A DNA stretch of 64,000 nt from Diplosphaera chodatii (GCA_032358165.1 JAALGY010000054.1:682001-746000); one strand, 5' to 3'; shown: positions 35,901-48,847, numbered from the stretch's first letter. Notes: a model not told the origin generated them from the sequence alone. Program-made: numbers and translations.

Positions 35901-38900
35901 CGGGCGGTGAAGTGGCGTATCGCCTGCCCAAGGGTGATGCCGCTAGGTATGGCTGATTGTCTGTCGAGAGCTTTCTGCAGGCATACAAGCCAGTTGCAAG
36001 TCGATGAGGCCGCTTCAGAATGTACCGTTGCTCTGGTCGTGCAATGCTGCCGAGTATGGGCCTGCTGTTAACTGCGAGCAATGAGCAGAGCCATGAGATT
36101 ACGATATGCGCCCCTGTGTGATGTGTCACCAGGGCCTGCAGCAGGCCTCCAAGTTGAGAACTGCGTACTGGTGCCGATACCTCACATTGATGCACCTCTC
36201 GCTCCTTCTCATGTTACAGGTTTCCACCGTTGCTGCGGGAGCTGGAAAGCCAGAAGGCAGCGCTGCGCGTGCGCAGCTATGGCTTGTCGATCACAACCAT
36301 GGAGGAGGTGAGTTAGTACTTGCCTGCTTGGCTGTGGGGCTTCTCCAGCCATCGAGACAGGGGCACGTCCTATGCCCTGGCATGTGATTGATGCCGTGCA
36401 CCTCGCCATTGTATGGGGCAGCCAGTGCACACGCTTGCTTGCCAGCACGGCGGTAGCTTGCTGCAGCGCAATGGCGAAACTGTTGGGGTGCAGCGTAAGC
36501 ACCATTGCGTCTGCCGCTACGCAGGTGTTCCTGCATGTGTCGCGGCGGGCGGCCATGGAGGCAGCGGAGGAGCGGAAACACGCCGCGACAGACGGCACCC
36601 AGCCACCAGTGCGTATTCAGTGTGTTGGTGTCTGCTGCAACCAACCTCAGGACGGTTGAAGCTGGCAAACCCCCGATGTCATGCACAGGACGGCATCATG
36701 CGGCGTTTTGCCACAGTTTGGTGTCTATGTCGTGCAGGTTGCTGATGCACAGCCTCTGGCGAACGGAGACGCCGATGGTGACGACGATGACGTGCTCAGC
36801 GAGGAGGAGGCAGAGCAGCATGCGCTGCTGCAGCCGCAGCCGGCACCGCAGCCGGGAGCCGAACCCGAGCTGCCGCCCGTGGCATCAGACCCTGCCTTCG
36901 AACACTCAGGTACCGAATAAATCGCAGCGGCTACCTCGTTCACACTGCAGCGTCGACGGATGTGCATGCACATCAAGACAACTCTTGCCAGCATGCATAC
37001 ACTTGCCCTGCCACACACAGTTGGGTCGGTTGATTGTACCCAGTCTGATACACAGTGCCTGTTCCAGGTCTCCTGGCTGGGCCTGTGCTGTACTGGCGCC
37101 GCTTTGGGGCGCTCTTTACCAAGCGTGCGTGCTGCGCACGCCGGGACCGGCTGGCGGTCGTCACCCAGCTTGCCGTGCCGATCGCCTTGGTGCTGGTCGC
37201 GCTGTGGGCGGGCAAGGCGTACGTCAACGCCCCAGACGAGGCGCCACTCGTCATCAGCATGTGCGCCAGCCTCTTTGAGCATGCTCCCACCGCATCCAGT
37301 TGTCAAGTCTGCTTTATGACACCCTGGCAGCGTGCAGGGCCCAAAGGTGTTCGTTACAAAGGCTGGTGCTGCTACAGACACATGTGCCTTCCCAGTTGAT
37401 CTGATAGGCTGCAACCAACTGAAGCAGCAGAATATCCGCATAGCATGCTTGCCATGACAACACACGATGCCGCAATGCAGGGATGCTTGCTTCCGAGGCA
37501 ACCCCACCGCGCTGGCGGCGTCTCCAGCAGCGCGAGCAGCGCCCGACGGGCTGCATGCCCTGGTGAAAAACTACCACGACCCACCGCTGGACAGGATACG
37601 CCACCACACGCAGGCATGTGCCACTTGCAGATCTGCCAGCCGCCCCAGAAGGCGTGCACAATGCTTTGCATGTATGCCAGCATTGGTGTGCAGCAGTAGA
37701 CCATGAACAGCTAGTACAACGCTCGCTGCAGACAGGTGCTAGCTGTGCAGTCCGTGCGATGCTTCGCGCCTTATGAGGCCTGCAAGAGCGACGCACCATC
37801 AGCTGGTATTAAGCGGGGCATGTCGCACCGTCACTGACTCATTTACGACACAACTGCAGGAGATCGCCATGTACGACACTGGGGAGACCACGCTGTTCAA
37901 CCGTCCATTCTTTGCCAATGCGAGCGGCACGTTGGAGGGGTACCTGCTTGACACCTGGTTCACGGGCAACAACACCTACGATGCGCTCTTTCTGGACGCC
38001 ATCCCAAACAACGTGGTGTGCATGTCACTGCAGTGCAGTGATGACCTGCAGCAACCAGGAAGAGCCAGCGCCAAACACCAGTTTGCCGCCTTTTCATGCT
38101 GAGAGACCTGCGATGTTTGCATGCAGGTCGCCGGCAAGCTGGCACCAGGGCATGTGGCGTACACGATCCTGCTCAATCAGACAGCCATACACGGCGTGCC
38201 GGCAGCCATCAACGCCGCCAACACAGCTCTGCTGCGTGCCTTCACGGGCAACGGGAATGCGTCCATGCGTGTGACAAACTACCCCCTGCCAACCGTGTCA
38301 AATGAGGACGCCGTCAAAGTCAGCCAGATGTCAGGCGAGTGATGCAAACCAGGCTGCAACCTGTACTCTCTAACTGTATTGTCCAGGCAGCTAAATGTCA
38401 CTCACAGGTGGACAAATGCTCTGGCGCTTTGCAGGCGATCTGCTGATGGTGTTGTGTGTGACGATGGCGGCGGCGGTGCTGGCAGCCTCCTTCGTGGTGT
38501 TCCTTGTGCGCGAGGCGGAAAGCCGCTCAAAGCATGTGCAGGTGTGTAGTGTTCACTACTTTGGGAACGCTGATGTTCCACAGACTGCAAGTTTGCAGCA
38601 GCTGTGTTGGATTATCATCCTAAGTCTTCACAAGTACAGTGGCCCGTGAGCGGGTGTGCGTAGCGTCAGCATGCAGTTGTGTCCGTGTCACCTGCCATGG
38701 TAGGTGCCAGCGGCATCAGCATGACTGGCTCTGATGTGCCGAAGCGTCAAACAGCGCTTGATGCTATATGCAGGTGGTTTCAGGCGCGCCGCTGACAGCC
38801 TTCTGGGGTGCCACGTACATCTGGGACTTCATCAACTTCCTCATCCCTGTCGCAGGTCAGGCACAGTGCCACCTGCCAAACCCTCAGTGATGCGTCACAC

Positions 38901-41900
38901 CTTTGGTTGCTTCCTGGCGAGGCATGTGCTGGATGCCAGTCGTACACAAGCGGCGCCGTGCGTTGTGCGATGCCTTCATGCTGTTCGCAGGCATCATCGT
39001 ATGCTTCTACAGCTTCGACCTGCCGCAGTTCCGGGGCGTGCGCATGGCGGCCGTGGTGGTGCTGTTCCTGTGCTTTGGCGCAGCCTCGCTGCCGCTGACC
39101 TACCTGCTGAGCTTTGGGTTCTCTGACGAGATGCGGGGGCTGCAGGTACAGTCTTCCCGTCTGACAGACACGCTGCCAGCACTGCAAGAACTGCAACAGC
39201 GCTTCTGATGACGCTAGGCAGTGGGGTGTCCTTCCTAGCACAGATGCTTACCCAGTGCACCACATGCCGCACCGAGCATCCCTCTGCCTTTTGTCCCTCC
39301 GCAGGTGCTGAACACGTTCTACTTCCTGGTGGGCTACTTGGGCTTCCTGTCCACCTGGATCATGGACACCATCTTCACCTTCGTGCGCAACCCCACCCTG
39401 GACTGGTACAACGGCGTCACCAGCCACACGCTGCGCGCGCTGTCGCCCCACTTCGTGCTCGCCCGCGGGCTGTACGACATCTCCCAGGTGGCCACGCTCC
39501 CTGGGCTACTATAACTGTAGCTGGACAGCTCCCTGTTCTGTCGGCACATCTGGTGCCGTCCAGGTGTCAGGCATACAGCAAGACACTGGGTCGCACCTTT
39601 GGGTGGTTGATGTCGGACCTCCAGACGCCATGCCCTGTTGCTCGCTGTCTGACACCCAGCATCCAGGAGTGCTGTTCAATGTGAGACTGTGGCTGTCAGG
39701 CAATGCAACATCTGCATATCAATGGTTCAATGTGTGCGGTGCAGTGCTACCGCCAGGACCAGGGGCTCCCCAACCTCAACCCCTTCGCTTGGAAGGTCAG
39801 CGGCCGCATGTACGTCTCCCTTGCCATCCAGGCGGCAGGTAGGCAGCCAACAGATTGAGTTCCGGGGTGCATCTAAGTGGTTTTCGCCCTGTTGCATCAT
39901 GGACGAAGCCTCGTGGTTGTGAGCAGAGGACAGCCTTGAAACGAACTCTGTTGGCATGCATGCAGTGTACTTCCTGCTGACACTGGTGGTGGACTGGGAC
40001 ATCGTGCCGGCAGTCGCACATGCCGTGCGGCAGAAAACAGCACAGCTGCGGGGCCGGCGGCGTGGGCAGCAAGGCTACCAGCATTTGCCAGACGGCGATG
40101 GCAGGTGGACACAAGGCGTACCAACCATGCAGTCAGCCACTGTGGACGGCACTGACTGTTGTCGACCTACGCCCCTATGCTCAAGCCACATGCTCTGTGT
40201 CATGTTTGTACCGCAGCGTTGCGGCATTGGAGGGGATCTTGCACTCGTGCCTGAGCTGCCTGACCTCTTGCGCTGCAGGGCAGATGCAGCTGTAGATGCA
40301 GCAGAGGCAGGCAATGTGTTGCCAGGGGAGGATGAGGATGTGGCGGCAGAGCGCCGGCTGGTGCAGTCAGGTGCGCCCTCATGGCAACTCGCAACACCCA
40401 CTTTTCCGGTGGAGCTACTTGGATGCACAGTGACAGGCTCAAAACTGTCGTTGTGTACAGCTTATGTACGTGCGGCACATCGTAGCCTGGACAGACTTGC
40501 CACACCCACTCCCAGGACCTTCACACCGCCCCAACCCCAAGGCACTCTGTGTCCATTGCCGCACACGCACCATCTCGCCAACCACGTGTAACCCCGCTGC
40601 AGGCGCTGACGAGTCGCAGTGGCAGGTGCTGCTGGACGGGGTGGCCAAGTCGTACAGCACGGGGGGCGGGCAGCCGCCGACGCGCGCGGTGGCGGGCTTG
40701 TGGCTGGGCATCGGGCGCGGCGAGTGCTTCGGGCTGCTGGGGCTCAATGGCGCCGGCAAGACCACCACCTTCCGGATCCTGACGGGTGAGGCCCATGTGC
40801 TTGGTGTGCACTTGCTGCTCCTGTCGGGTGTGCATGATTGCCTGCTGGCAACAGCTGCAGAACACTGAAGACATGCTGAGGGTCATGGTGCGTGTGAAGC
40901 CAACCTTCTGCATATCAACCAGGCTATCTAGCGGTTGCCCTGTATGTCTTCTGGATGTCAGGTGCTTGTAAGTCCTTTAAAGCTGACAGCGCCGGCGCAT
41001 GTAACACCACCGCCTGTCGAGTGTCTTGAGAAGGCACGGGGTGCCTAGGCTTCCAGCGCTCCGCCATGAGGTGAGCTTGACAGGCAAATGCATCGCACGA
41101 CGCAGGGGAGGTGCGGGCGTCGGAGGGTGAGGCGTCTATCTGCGGCTCCTCGGTGCGCAAGGACCTGCACTCCGCGCAGCAGCTGACCGGCTACTGCCCC
41201 CAGTTCGACGGCCTGCCCGGCCAGATGACAGGTGCGCTTGTATCTGAAGAGCCTGCTGCTTGCTACTCGACCCACAACCAAGACAGCTGCAAGTGCATCA
41301 TATGACCCGTCCTCTGGCTGTTGTATTGCGCTTCGACGGCTGTCCCTGCCTTTGATGACAGGGCGGGAGGTGCTGCGTATGTACGCCCGGTTGCGGGGCC
41401 TGCCGTCGCACCGTATCGAGCGCCTCGCGGCGCGGTTGCTGCGGCGCCTGGGCCTCAGCGAGTTTGCAGACAGGTACCCATCTTCTAGCCCATGCTGCTT
41501 GGCTGCCCCGTCTCGTAGAGCAAGCAACGACAGATAACAGTTGCAGTCGGATGGTTGCTAAATGTCTTGTACACTGTGCACTAGTTGACGTGCTGAAGCA
41601 TGCACAGGACATGTGAGTCATACTCTGGCGGCAACCGGCGAAAGCTGGCGGTGGCTGTGGCCCTGATGGGCGGCCCTCCTGTGGTGCTTATGGACGAGCC
41701 CAGCACAGGTGTGTACACTGCGGCTAGCTAATCAACCTGCTGTGGCCACATGAGTGCTGTTTTGCAAGTGGCCCCTGCTGTGTGCCTATGATCTATGGGT
41801 CACTGCGCAAGGAGTGCAGCATGTTGGTATAGGTGCTAAACTGCCTGCTCGCTTGCCTCCCTGTAGCCTTCCTCAGCTGTGGCCCACCGAAGGATGCGTA

Positions 41901-42893
41901 GCAAAGATTCGTAGCAAAAGTTCCTCCCGACAACAGAAGCAGATGGCAAAGTGGAATCGTGCCCTCCAGGCATGGACCCGGGGGCGCGGCACTTCCTGTG
42001 GGGCATCCTCCAGCGGCAGGTCATCGCTGCAGGTAGGTCGAAGTTACTGTTGCGAATTGTGATTTGTCCCTCCTGACTCCCTCCGGTTTACCCTTTGAGC
42101 ATTTCATATTGCGTCACCCGCAGGTCATACGGTGCTGCTGACATCGCACTCCATGGAGGAGTGCGAGGCGCTGTGCACGCGCATCGGCATCATGACCGCC
42201 GGCCGCCTCGCCTGCCTGGGCACCGTGCAGCACCTTAAAAACCGCTTCGGCGCCGGGTGAGTCCCCTCGCCCACCCCCACACCAAAGCGCAACTCCGAGT
42301 CAGTGCATGATCCACATTGCCTAGCAAGGTGGCCAGCCAGTAGGCTGGCTGACCAGCTGGCAGGCCTGGGCGCTGGAGCATGGTTTGTCCTCAGTCTGGA
42401 CAAGCATCAAACCCTGCTCTGGTGTTTAGGTATGTCCTGGACATGCGGGTGTCCCCCGAGCAGCGGGACGCGGTTGCGGCGCTGGTTGAGAAGATTGCGC
42501 CAGGGGCAGCCGCCTCGGACCGCGGCGGCGACCATGTGTCGTTCAGCCTGCCGCCAGAGTCGCTGGACATCCCCACCCTTTTCGAACAGGTGCGCTCACC
42601 GTGGCATGTGAGTGTCAGATCAGCCAGCCACTGTATGTTAGTCGCCTCCAGTGACTCACCACCTGTCGCCCCTGCACTTTGCAGACTGTTGGACGTTGCA
42701 TACTGTTGGACCCAGTCTGCAGCGTGCTAATCATGGCCCTGGGTAGTGCCCTAAACCCTGAGCTGCTGACGCGCAGGTGGAGGCGCAGCGGCGGGCGCTG
42801 GGCATCGAGGAGTACTCCCTCAGCCAGACCACCCTGGAGCAGGTGTTCGTCAACCTGGCGCAGCGGGAGGCAGCAGCTGCGGGTCAGCCCTGA
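29959..42893 (+). CDS. Full-length ABC transporter, subfamily A (ABCA)
   Basis: More than thirty short exons encode the layout TMD1-NBD1-TMD2-NBD2. Exon 1 (29959-30153) carries the first helix ([12 protein letters not shown], continuing [13 protein letters not shown] in exon 2, 30354-30498). Large extracellular-loop exons follow (30816-31670), then TM exons to about 33370. NBD1 has GHNGAGKTT (about 34155), [31 protein letters not shown] (about 34950-34990) and TTHSMEE. An acidic linker ([16 protein letters not shown], about 36770) precedes TMD2 (37068-40010). NBD2 has [10 protein letters not shown] (about 40745), [31 protein letters not shown] split by an intron, and TSHSMEE. The stop is TGA 42891-42893. 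The CPQFD Q-loops are typical of ABCA lipid or sterol exporters. Both ATP sites look intact; the substrate cannot be read from sequence. Exon 3 (30627-30712) seems to use a GC donor. Confidence 0.93.
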
Positions 42894-43432
42894 CATCCTG
42901 CCTTACGAGTTGGCCACTCGGGGTGTCAGTGTGTCGGTCCCACGGGTGGCACCCTGTGGTCCCCATGGTTCACCGCCAGATGCCGCCGACCATGCGACGC
43001 TCCCGCCAGGAACTTTGTGCAACGCCCCAGTCTTCAGCATTCGGTCAGATGTCAAGCCATCGCTGCCGTTATAGGTCGGATGCCTAGAATAGGTCAGACC
43101 AACATACCGTATTGCTGGTGCGCCACACCGAGGGAGTTGCATCCTCTATGTGTACATAATCTGAGAGTTGCTCATCCCTCAGCTAGCACGGCATGATGCG
43201 CAGGTATTGTAGGCTCGTAGCTGCAGTTGCTTGTAACCTTGCAGAGTGGAGCCGATCTGTAAATAGATGTGCCAGTGTCAGCAGTTCTGCACAAACTTGC
43301 CTCAGCTACTACCCAGCTTCCAACTCCAATGCCATGATCACTGGTGTTGCAGACGTACCACTTGCTGTGAGCATTTCACGCGAGGAACTGTGAGGAGCAG
43401 TGCCCAGTAGAGTATCTGCTTGCACACAAACG
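42894..43432. other. Intergenic region downstream of ABCA
   Basis: It contains the ABCA 3' UTR, with TGTAA at 43232-43236, and the promoter of the next plus-strand gene. Nothing else was recognised. Confidence 0.4.
43232..43236 (+). terminator. Candidate TGTAA polyadenylation signal, ABCA
   Basis: A TGTAA motif lies about 340 bases after the ABCA stop, and a second TGTAA lies near 43259. It is assigned by motif and position only. Confidence 0.3.
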
Positions 43433-44398
43433 ATGGCATCGGTGTTGCGGGCCGTGGAGCCGGCACTGCGGCAGTGTAAGCAGCTGCTGGCAGTGGAGTC
43501 GAGGTGCGTCGGCTTCACACACATGTTTGGGAGCACATTTTGACATGGGCAGGTTGGGAATGATACAGTGGACGATTTGGCGGTTTTTGCGCGCAGGGTG
43601 AGCGCCGAAGGCTGCCTCAAGTCCATGCCCAGCCTGAACACCTTGCGGCACGATGCTGCAACCGCCGTCCGGCTGTTCGCGGTGCGACAGCCAACTCAGG
43701 GTCACACTCCAGCCTCTTCTGATACACTTGTTCCTGCATAGGACTACTGCATCTGGTCAGTGTTGCTCGCCTTGCGCCAGGCGCCTCAGCTGTAGGTCAT
43801 GTGATTTATGCAGGCGGACGCACAGCAGTCGCACGCTAGCGAAAGCAAGGACCCCGGGTTTGGCGGCGTGGCCAGCGGCGCGATGCCGGAGCCCCCCGAG
43901 CAGCCGCATGAAAAGCCCAACCAGAAGACGCCCGCCTTCCACATGGAGGTCGGACAGTGATTGCGTTCCTGCTGCCTGTGCTGCCGGCTGCCGAGCGAAT
44001 GTTTAGAGACGGATGCATGTTGCAGGGTGATGGTTACAGCCTGCTGTTGATCGGATGCTTGGGTGCTGGTTGTATCACACCATCCCCGATTCGTTTCGTT
44101 GCATGCCAGGTGCCAGCGCAGACGCCAAACGACCAGGCTGTGCAGCAAGTGGCGCCGCAGGTACCCACCTTGTATGAGGGTCATCAGTGAAGACAGTGCC
44201 GTACTTCATGGTCCTATGCTGCATAGCTCTTTCACTGCCACGGCGTTGCGATAATTTGTCCACGTGCGTCGGTGTGCCTGAACACTATCCGGCTGTCTGA
44301 TGTAGGTGCCAGCGAAGGAGGGAGAAACCAACAGACTGCCAGATCCCCTCCGGCCGGGTGCGGAGGACACAGCTTACGATGACCCCGCCCCAAGGTGA
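43433..44398 (+). CDS. Small unknown protein, 144 residues
   Basis: Five exons keep frame from ATG 43433 (MASVLRAVEPALRQCKQLL) to TGA 44396-44398. The N-terminal 50 residues are predicted helical and basic-amphipathic. The C-terminal two thirds are hydrophilic and Pro/Glu/Gln-rich (PEPPEQPHEKPNQK), ending DTAYDDPAPR. The two final exons both begin VPA. The N-terminus could be a mitochondrial or plastid targeting helix, but this is a guess. The stop overlaps a good donor consensus (AAG|GTGAGC), so a longer spliced form is possible. No family was recognised. Confidence 0.5.
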
Positions 44399-44807
44399 GC
44401 GCTGGCAGGAGCCGGCTGCATGACCACCTGCTCAGGGTCATGGCCTGTGTGTGCCAGCTGGTTCTACAGCTTTCTGATGATGGCGTCTGAACATGCACAG
44501 GCACACTGCAGCCACCGAGGCGCTGGGGGGCAATGCAGATGCAAAGATCCCCTGAGGTTGCAGAGGCCGTGTACTATCAGAACCGCCGCGTTTGATAATG
44601 TAGAACAGAGACATGTTGGGAAGAGTAGAGGTGATGTGTATAGGCACGATGTACATATGCTCAGGCGGTGTACGTTGCTTGGAGACGAGCCGAATGCATG
44701 CGGTAAACTACTTATAACCTGACTCTCACGCTCCGTCACAAGGCCAAACAACTGCCCAACTTGACTCTGAATGCGCAGCAACTGTTCATCCTGCCAACAC
44801 CGCACAG
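44399..44807. other. Convergent 3' intergenic region
   Basis: The stretch lies between the stop of the small unknown gene and the stop of the GDT1-like gene. No coding or RNA feature was seen. Confidence 0.4.
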
Positions 44808-46570
44808 CTAGTCGATCTTCTCGAAGCACGCATGAATGCCAAACGCAATAAAGAGCAACCCGCCGATGAGCTGCACGCACGAAAAGAGTTGTCAGTGTCA
44901 GCAGAGCACCAGCCTTGGGGATCCGCACGTAATTTCATTGTAACCAAAGCATGAAACCATGTCTAGACATACGATGATGACTGCCGCTGGCCTGAGACTG
45001 CATGCATTGGTGAGCAGCGTGGCTGAGAGGGAGGTGGCTCACGTGGACTGTGCGCTCCTGGATGTGGGTAGCCAGCTGCCGGCCGCCCAGCACCGCTGCC
45101 CCTGTGCAGATGCTGTGGCCCAATATGCCGCCTAGCGTTACCCCTACTATGTCGATTGACGCTGCAAGGCCTGCAGCACAAGACGCCATCTGTACAGATA
45201 AATACATGGACGTGCGGCATGCCGGTGCACTAGCACAATATACGATGGTGTAAAATTCACAGAAGCATCGGGTGGCAAAGCCTGCCGCAGATCCTAGGTT
45301 GCTGTGCTGTACCTATGGTGGCGATTTGGCTGCGGTCGCCCCACTCTGCCAGGAAGGTGAGCACAAAGGCCTCCACGAACACCGGCGACAGCTGCGCGCG
45401 CCAGCAGACAGCAGAGCGTTGAGACTCCTCGGAGCATCAGCGACGGTCCAGCTTGACCATGATGTAGGCGCAGAGAAGTGCAGTTTTACGGTCGCGGCTG
45501 CCTGTGGCATGGGCATGCTCCGGTGCCATGCTCGTCGGCAAGCATGGCGGTGGCGGCGCACCAGGGACGCCAGGGTGTCGGAGGCGCCCGGGTGGTCCTT
45601 CCGGCCGTTGCCGCCCCTCGCCGCCGCCCGCTTGGCCTCCTTCTCCTGCACCTCCTTCTCCACCTCCTCCAGCTCATCGGAGTCCTGGGGATGCGGCCAG
45701 GACCAGGCTGATGGGATCAATGGCCCGGGCTCAGAGGGAGTGACCAGCTACTCTTGCTCTCGCACCGTTGCCTTGGTGTGCCATCCTTCCACTCACAAGG
45801 AGCGCAGTGCGACCTACGGAAATGAGGCCAGTGCACGCAGTGTGACAGTGGTGCGAACTCACTCCGGCGCCAGAGGTGTACGCTTCCCACAGCGACCGCG
45901 CGCCGAAGAAGAAGAACAGCGCGATGGCCGCATAATGCGTGTACTTCTTGGAGATCTGTTGCAAACATGGACAAAATTAAATTCTATTCAAGCGTCCTGC
46001 TTCTGTATCCTTCTGGTCACAGGTGCACATCGGTGGTAGCATTGGTCGCGTTCAACTTGCGTGGTGCAGGGTGCCACACAATCGAATGCAGTATCAACGC
46101 ACCAGATTGGGGGCTGCCCACCCCAGAGCTGCTGAAAGCGCTGTCATGACTGCCAGGGCTGAGATTGCGCCTGCGAAGACCTGCGCACGAAGCAGTGCAA
46201 CGTCATTCTGCAGTGTGGTGCGGCATCGTCCATGACGTGCTTGGGCTCAAACGCTGATACGGGCAGTGCGAGCGCCACCAGCGTGTGCACACCGTCGCCC
46301 GCCGATTCTTCATGGCCATGATCGCGGCAATGAAGAACGTCTTGTCGCCGATCTCTGATACCAAGATCATGCCCCTGCGCATGCAAGCCAGCCCGTTCGC
46401 GGCGGTCTGCATGCTGCAGTGGTGTGTGCACATGCTTGGTGGGCTTGGCACCTCCATGCACATACCATGATTTGAGGAAGCCCTCTGTCAGCTGGCCGCC
46501 CGGCATGCTCTCTGTCAGGCGCTGCAGGCCCCCCAGCCGCGCCTTGATTGCCTCCAGATCGGCGGCTGTG
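44808..46570 (-). CDS. GDT1: GDT1/TMEM165 (UPF0016) family cation transporter
   Basis: Exons on the minus strand reconstruct the two-fold UPF0016 domain. The first half has GFLKSW then ILVSEIGDKTFFIAAIMA (46374-46293, with the ExGD motif), VFAGAISALAVMTALS (46180-46103) and YAAIALFFFFGARSLWEAY (about 45950). A charged linker follows (DSDELEEVEKEVQEKEAK, about 45690). The second half has FVEAFVLTFLAEWGDRSQIA (about 45400-45317, second ExGD), VGVTLGGILGHSICTGAA, LGGRQLATHI and LIGGLLFIAFGIHACFEKID before TAG 44808-44810. These proteins move Ca2+/Mn2+ in exchange for H+ in Golgi, ER or chloroplast envelope. The GFLKSW-ILVSEIGDK start and KNRRAT junction resemble plant Golgi/ER-type GDT1-like members more than PAM71. 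The 5' exon with the targeting signal was not identified, so the right boundary is open. Confidence 0.88.
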
Positions 46571-47073
46571 TCTGCGTGGGGTTGAAAAGATGCAGGTGCT
46601 ATCCCTGGTGGAGGTGCTGCGAGGCAAGGTGTATATCAGTATGCCGCCTGCAATACGTTGTGTCTGTCGACAGAATGCTTTACGGCCACCTTTGCTCGCT
46701 TAGATCATAGCAAGCTGCTGCAGTTTCATATGCAAACGCTCGCTGAAGCCTGCGCTTTCGCGAATAGGTTTAGTGCACGTAGCTACTGCATGTCAGTAAA
46801 CTTCTGCACACTCAACCCTTCCTTCTGGGCTTCCTGCTTCCCCAGATTCTGCGTTGCAGATACTTCCGCGCTGACGCGGCAGAAAACACGTTTACGTTCG
46901 CAACAGCGGCGGCCTCTGCGTCCCACGCCACACCGCGTGCACAAGGATTGTAGTTCTCACAGCTGGACTTTGCTGGGTGCACGGCGTTGGTAGCAGCCTG
47001 TGTGAAAGCGAAGGGCATTTGCCTTCAGCAAACTCGGAGTCAGAGGCCTAGCAGGCGAGCAGAGAGGCCCAGT
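46571..47073. promoter_or_regulatory. Divergent intergenic region, GDT1-like / catalase
   Basis: It contains the unlocated 5' exon(s) of the GDT1-like gene and the promoter and 5' UTR of catalase. A minus-strand ATG frame (47018-46812) overlaps the catalase leader and is not convincing as a GDT1 N-terminus. No sequence-specific operator was recognised. Confidence 0.35.
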
Positions 47074-48552
47074 ATGGACCCTTACAAGGCTGTGCCGTCA
47101 AGCCACCATGACTCGCCCTACTGGACCACCAACAACGGCGCGCCGGTCTACAACAACAACCAGTCGCTGACGGTCGGCGTGCGGGGGCCCATCCTGCTGG
47201 AGGATTACCATCTGACAGAGAAGCTTGCGCAGTTTGACCGCGAGCGCATCCCGGAGCGAGTCGTGCATGCCCGCGGAGCAGCCGCAAAGGGCTTCTTCGA
47301 GGTCACACACGACATCTCGCACCTGACCTGCGCGGACGTCTTCCGCGCCCCTGGCGTGCAGACGCCGCTGATCACCCGGTTCTCGACCGTCATCCACGAG
47401 CGGGGCTCCCCAGAGACGCTGCGTGACCCGCGTGGCTTTGCAGTCAAGTTCTACACGCGAGAGGGCAACTGGGATCTCGTGGGCAACAACTTCCCGGTCT
47501 TCTTCGTGAGGGACGGCATGAAGTTCCCAGACATGGTGCATGCGCTGAAGCCCAATCCCAAGAACCACATCCAGGAGGGCTGGCGCATCATGGACTTCTT
47601 CTCGCATGTGCCGGAGTCCATGCACATGTTCACCTTCCTGCTGGACGATGTGGGCATCCCAAAGAACTACCGCACCATGGACGGCTTTGGTGTGCACACA
47701 TACAAGCTCATCAACCGCGCGGGCAAGGAGACCTATGTCAAGTTCCACTGGAAGACGAAGCAGGGTGAGCACAACCTGCTGGACGACGAGGCAGTGACGG
47801 TGGGCGGCAGCAACCACAGCCACGCGACGGCGGACCTGCAGGAGGCCATTGCGGCGGGCGACTATCCAGAGTGGACGCTTTGCATCCAGACCATGGAGAT
47901 TGCCGACGAGGACAAGTACGATTTCGACCCGCTGGATGTCACGAAGGTCTGGCCGGAGGATGTGTTCCCGTTGCAGCCGGTTGGCCGCATGGTCCTCAAC
48001 CGCAACGTTGACAACTTCTTCAACGAGAACGAGATGCTGGCCTTCTGCCCCGGCGTCATTGTGCCAGGCATCTACTACTCGGATGACAAGCTGCTGCAGA
48101 CGCGCATCTTCTCGTACTCCGACACGCAGCGCCACCGGCTGGGCCCCAACTACCTGCTGCTGCCCGTCAACGCGCCCAAGTCGGCGCACCACAACAACCA
48201 CCACGAGGGCTTCATGAACTTCACACACCGTGATGAGGAGGTGAACTACTTCCCGTCGCGCTTTGACCCGGTGCGCCACAGCGAGCGGTACCCCATCCCC
48301 AGCGGCCCCATTGGCGGGCGCCGCGAGAAGGCGATCATCTTCAAGGAGAACAACTTTGCACAGCCGGGCGCCCGATTCCGCGGCTGGGACGCCGCCCGCC
48401 AGGAGCGTTTCATTGGCCGTCTGTCAGAGATGCTGCTTGACAGCCGCTGCACGCAGGAGATCCGTCGCATTTGGGTGGGCTACATGAGCCAGTGCGATGC
48501 CACACTGGGCAAGAAGCTTGCAGCAAAGCTGAAGCAGCACTCCGCACTGTAG
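47074..48552 (+). CDS. CAT: Catalase, plant-like small-subunit heme enzyme
   Basis: A single uninterrupted exon encodes 492 residues, the same length as typical plant catalases. The enzyme converts hydrogen peroxide to water and oxygen, normally in peroxisomes. Visible active-site features are the distal histidine in [14 protein letters not shown] (His65), Asn138 in [13 protein letters not shown], and the proximal heme ligand Tyr348 in [16 protein letters not shown]. The start [10 protein letters not shown] was chosen because it matches the conserved N-terminus; upstream in-frame sequence from 46987 lacks a better ATG and looks like 5' UTR. The C-terminus ends KLKQHSAL, not a canonical SKL-type peroxisomal signal. 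It is the longest intron-free CDS in a window where almost every other gene is split every 100-200 bases. Confidence 0.98.
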   Translation: MDPYKAVPSSHHDSPYWTTNNGAPVYNNNQSLTVGVRGPILLEDYHLTEKLAQFDRERIPERVVHARGAAAKGFFEVTHDISHLTCADVFRAPGVQTPLITRFSTVIHERGSPETLRDPRGFAVKFYTREGNWDLVGNNFPVFFVRDGMKFPDMVHALKPNPKNHIQEGWRIMDFFSHVPESMHMFTFLLDDVGIPKNYRTMDGFGVHTYKLINRAGKETYVKFHWKTKQGEHNLLDDEAVTVGGSNHSHATADLQEAIAAGDYPEWTLCIQTMEIADEDKYDFDPLDVTKVWPEDVFPLQPVGRMVLNRNVDNFFNENEMLAFCPGVIVPGIYYSDDKLLQTRIFSYSDTQRHRLGPNYLLLPVNAPKSAHHNNHHEGFMNFTHRDEEVNYFPSRFDPVRHSERYPIPSGPIGGRREKAIIFKENNFAQPGARFRGWDAARQERFIGRLSEMLLDSRCTQEIRRIWVGYMSQCDATLGKKLAAKLKQHSAL

Positions 48553-48847
48553 ATGCGCCTTGATGAGCTGCCTGCGGCTTGGCACAGGAGCGCATGTTGT
48601 TGCTGCTGGACCAATGCTGCTGTCAAACTCTGGCGTCACGGTTTTGTACTGCATGCTTGGAGGTCAGCTGCCCCTTCGGCAGCAGTGTCTGGCAGCCTTT
48701 CTACAAACAGTGTTTTGCACCGCTTGCACTGCACCCGTGAGCGTCATGACGTGCAAGCTTAGGGACCAGGTATAGTTTGTAGGTACTAGTTTGGGTGCGG
48801 ATGCGGGCTAGGTGCTGCAGTCCCAAACAATTTTGTTGCTCGACTGG

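Noticed and set aside
45486..45743. Arg/Pro-rich frames opposite the GDT1 linker
   Set aside because: They are complementary shadows of the Glu/Lys-rich linker between the two halves of the transporter.
46812..47018. Minus-strand ATG frame overlapping the catalase leader
   Set aside because: Considered as the GDT1 N-terminus, but it ends in a stop before reaching the GDT1 exons and no donor in it gives a convincing join.
47098..48279. 393-codon open frame on the minus strand
   Set aside because: It is a shadow of catalase created by strong GC bias at third positions; it has no family motifs.
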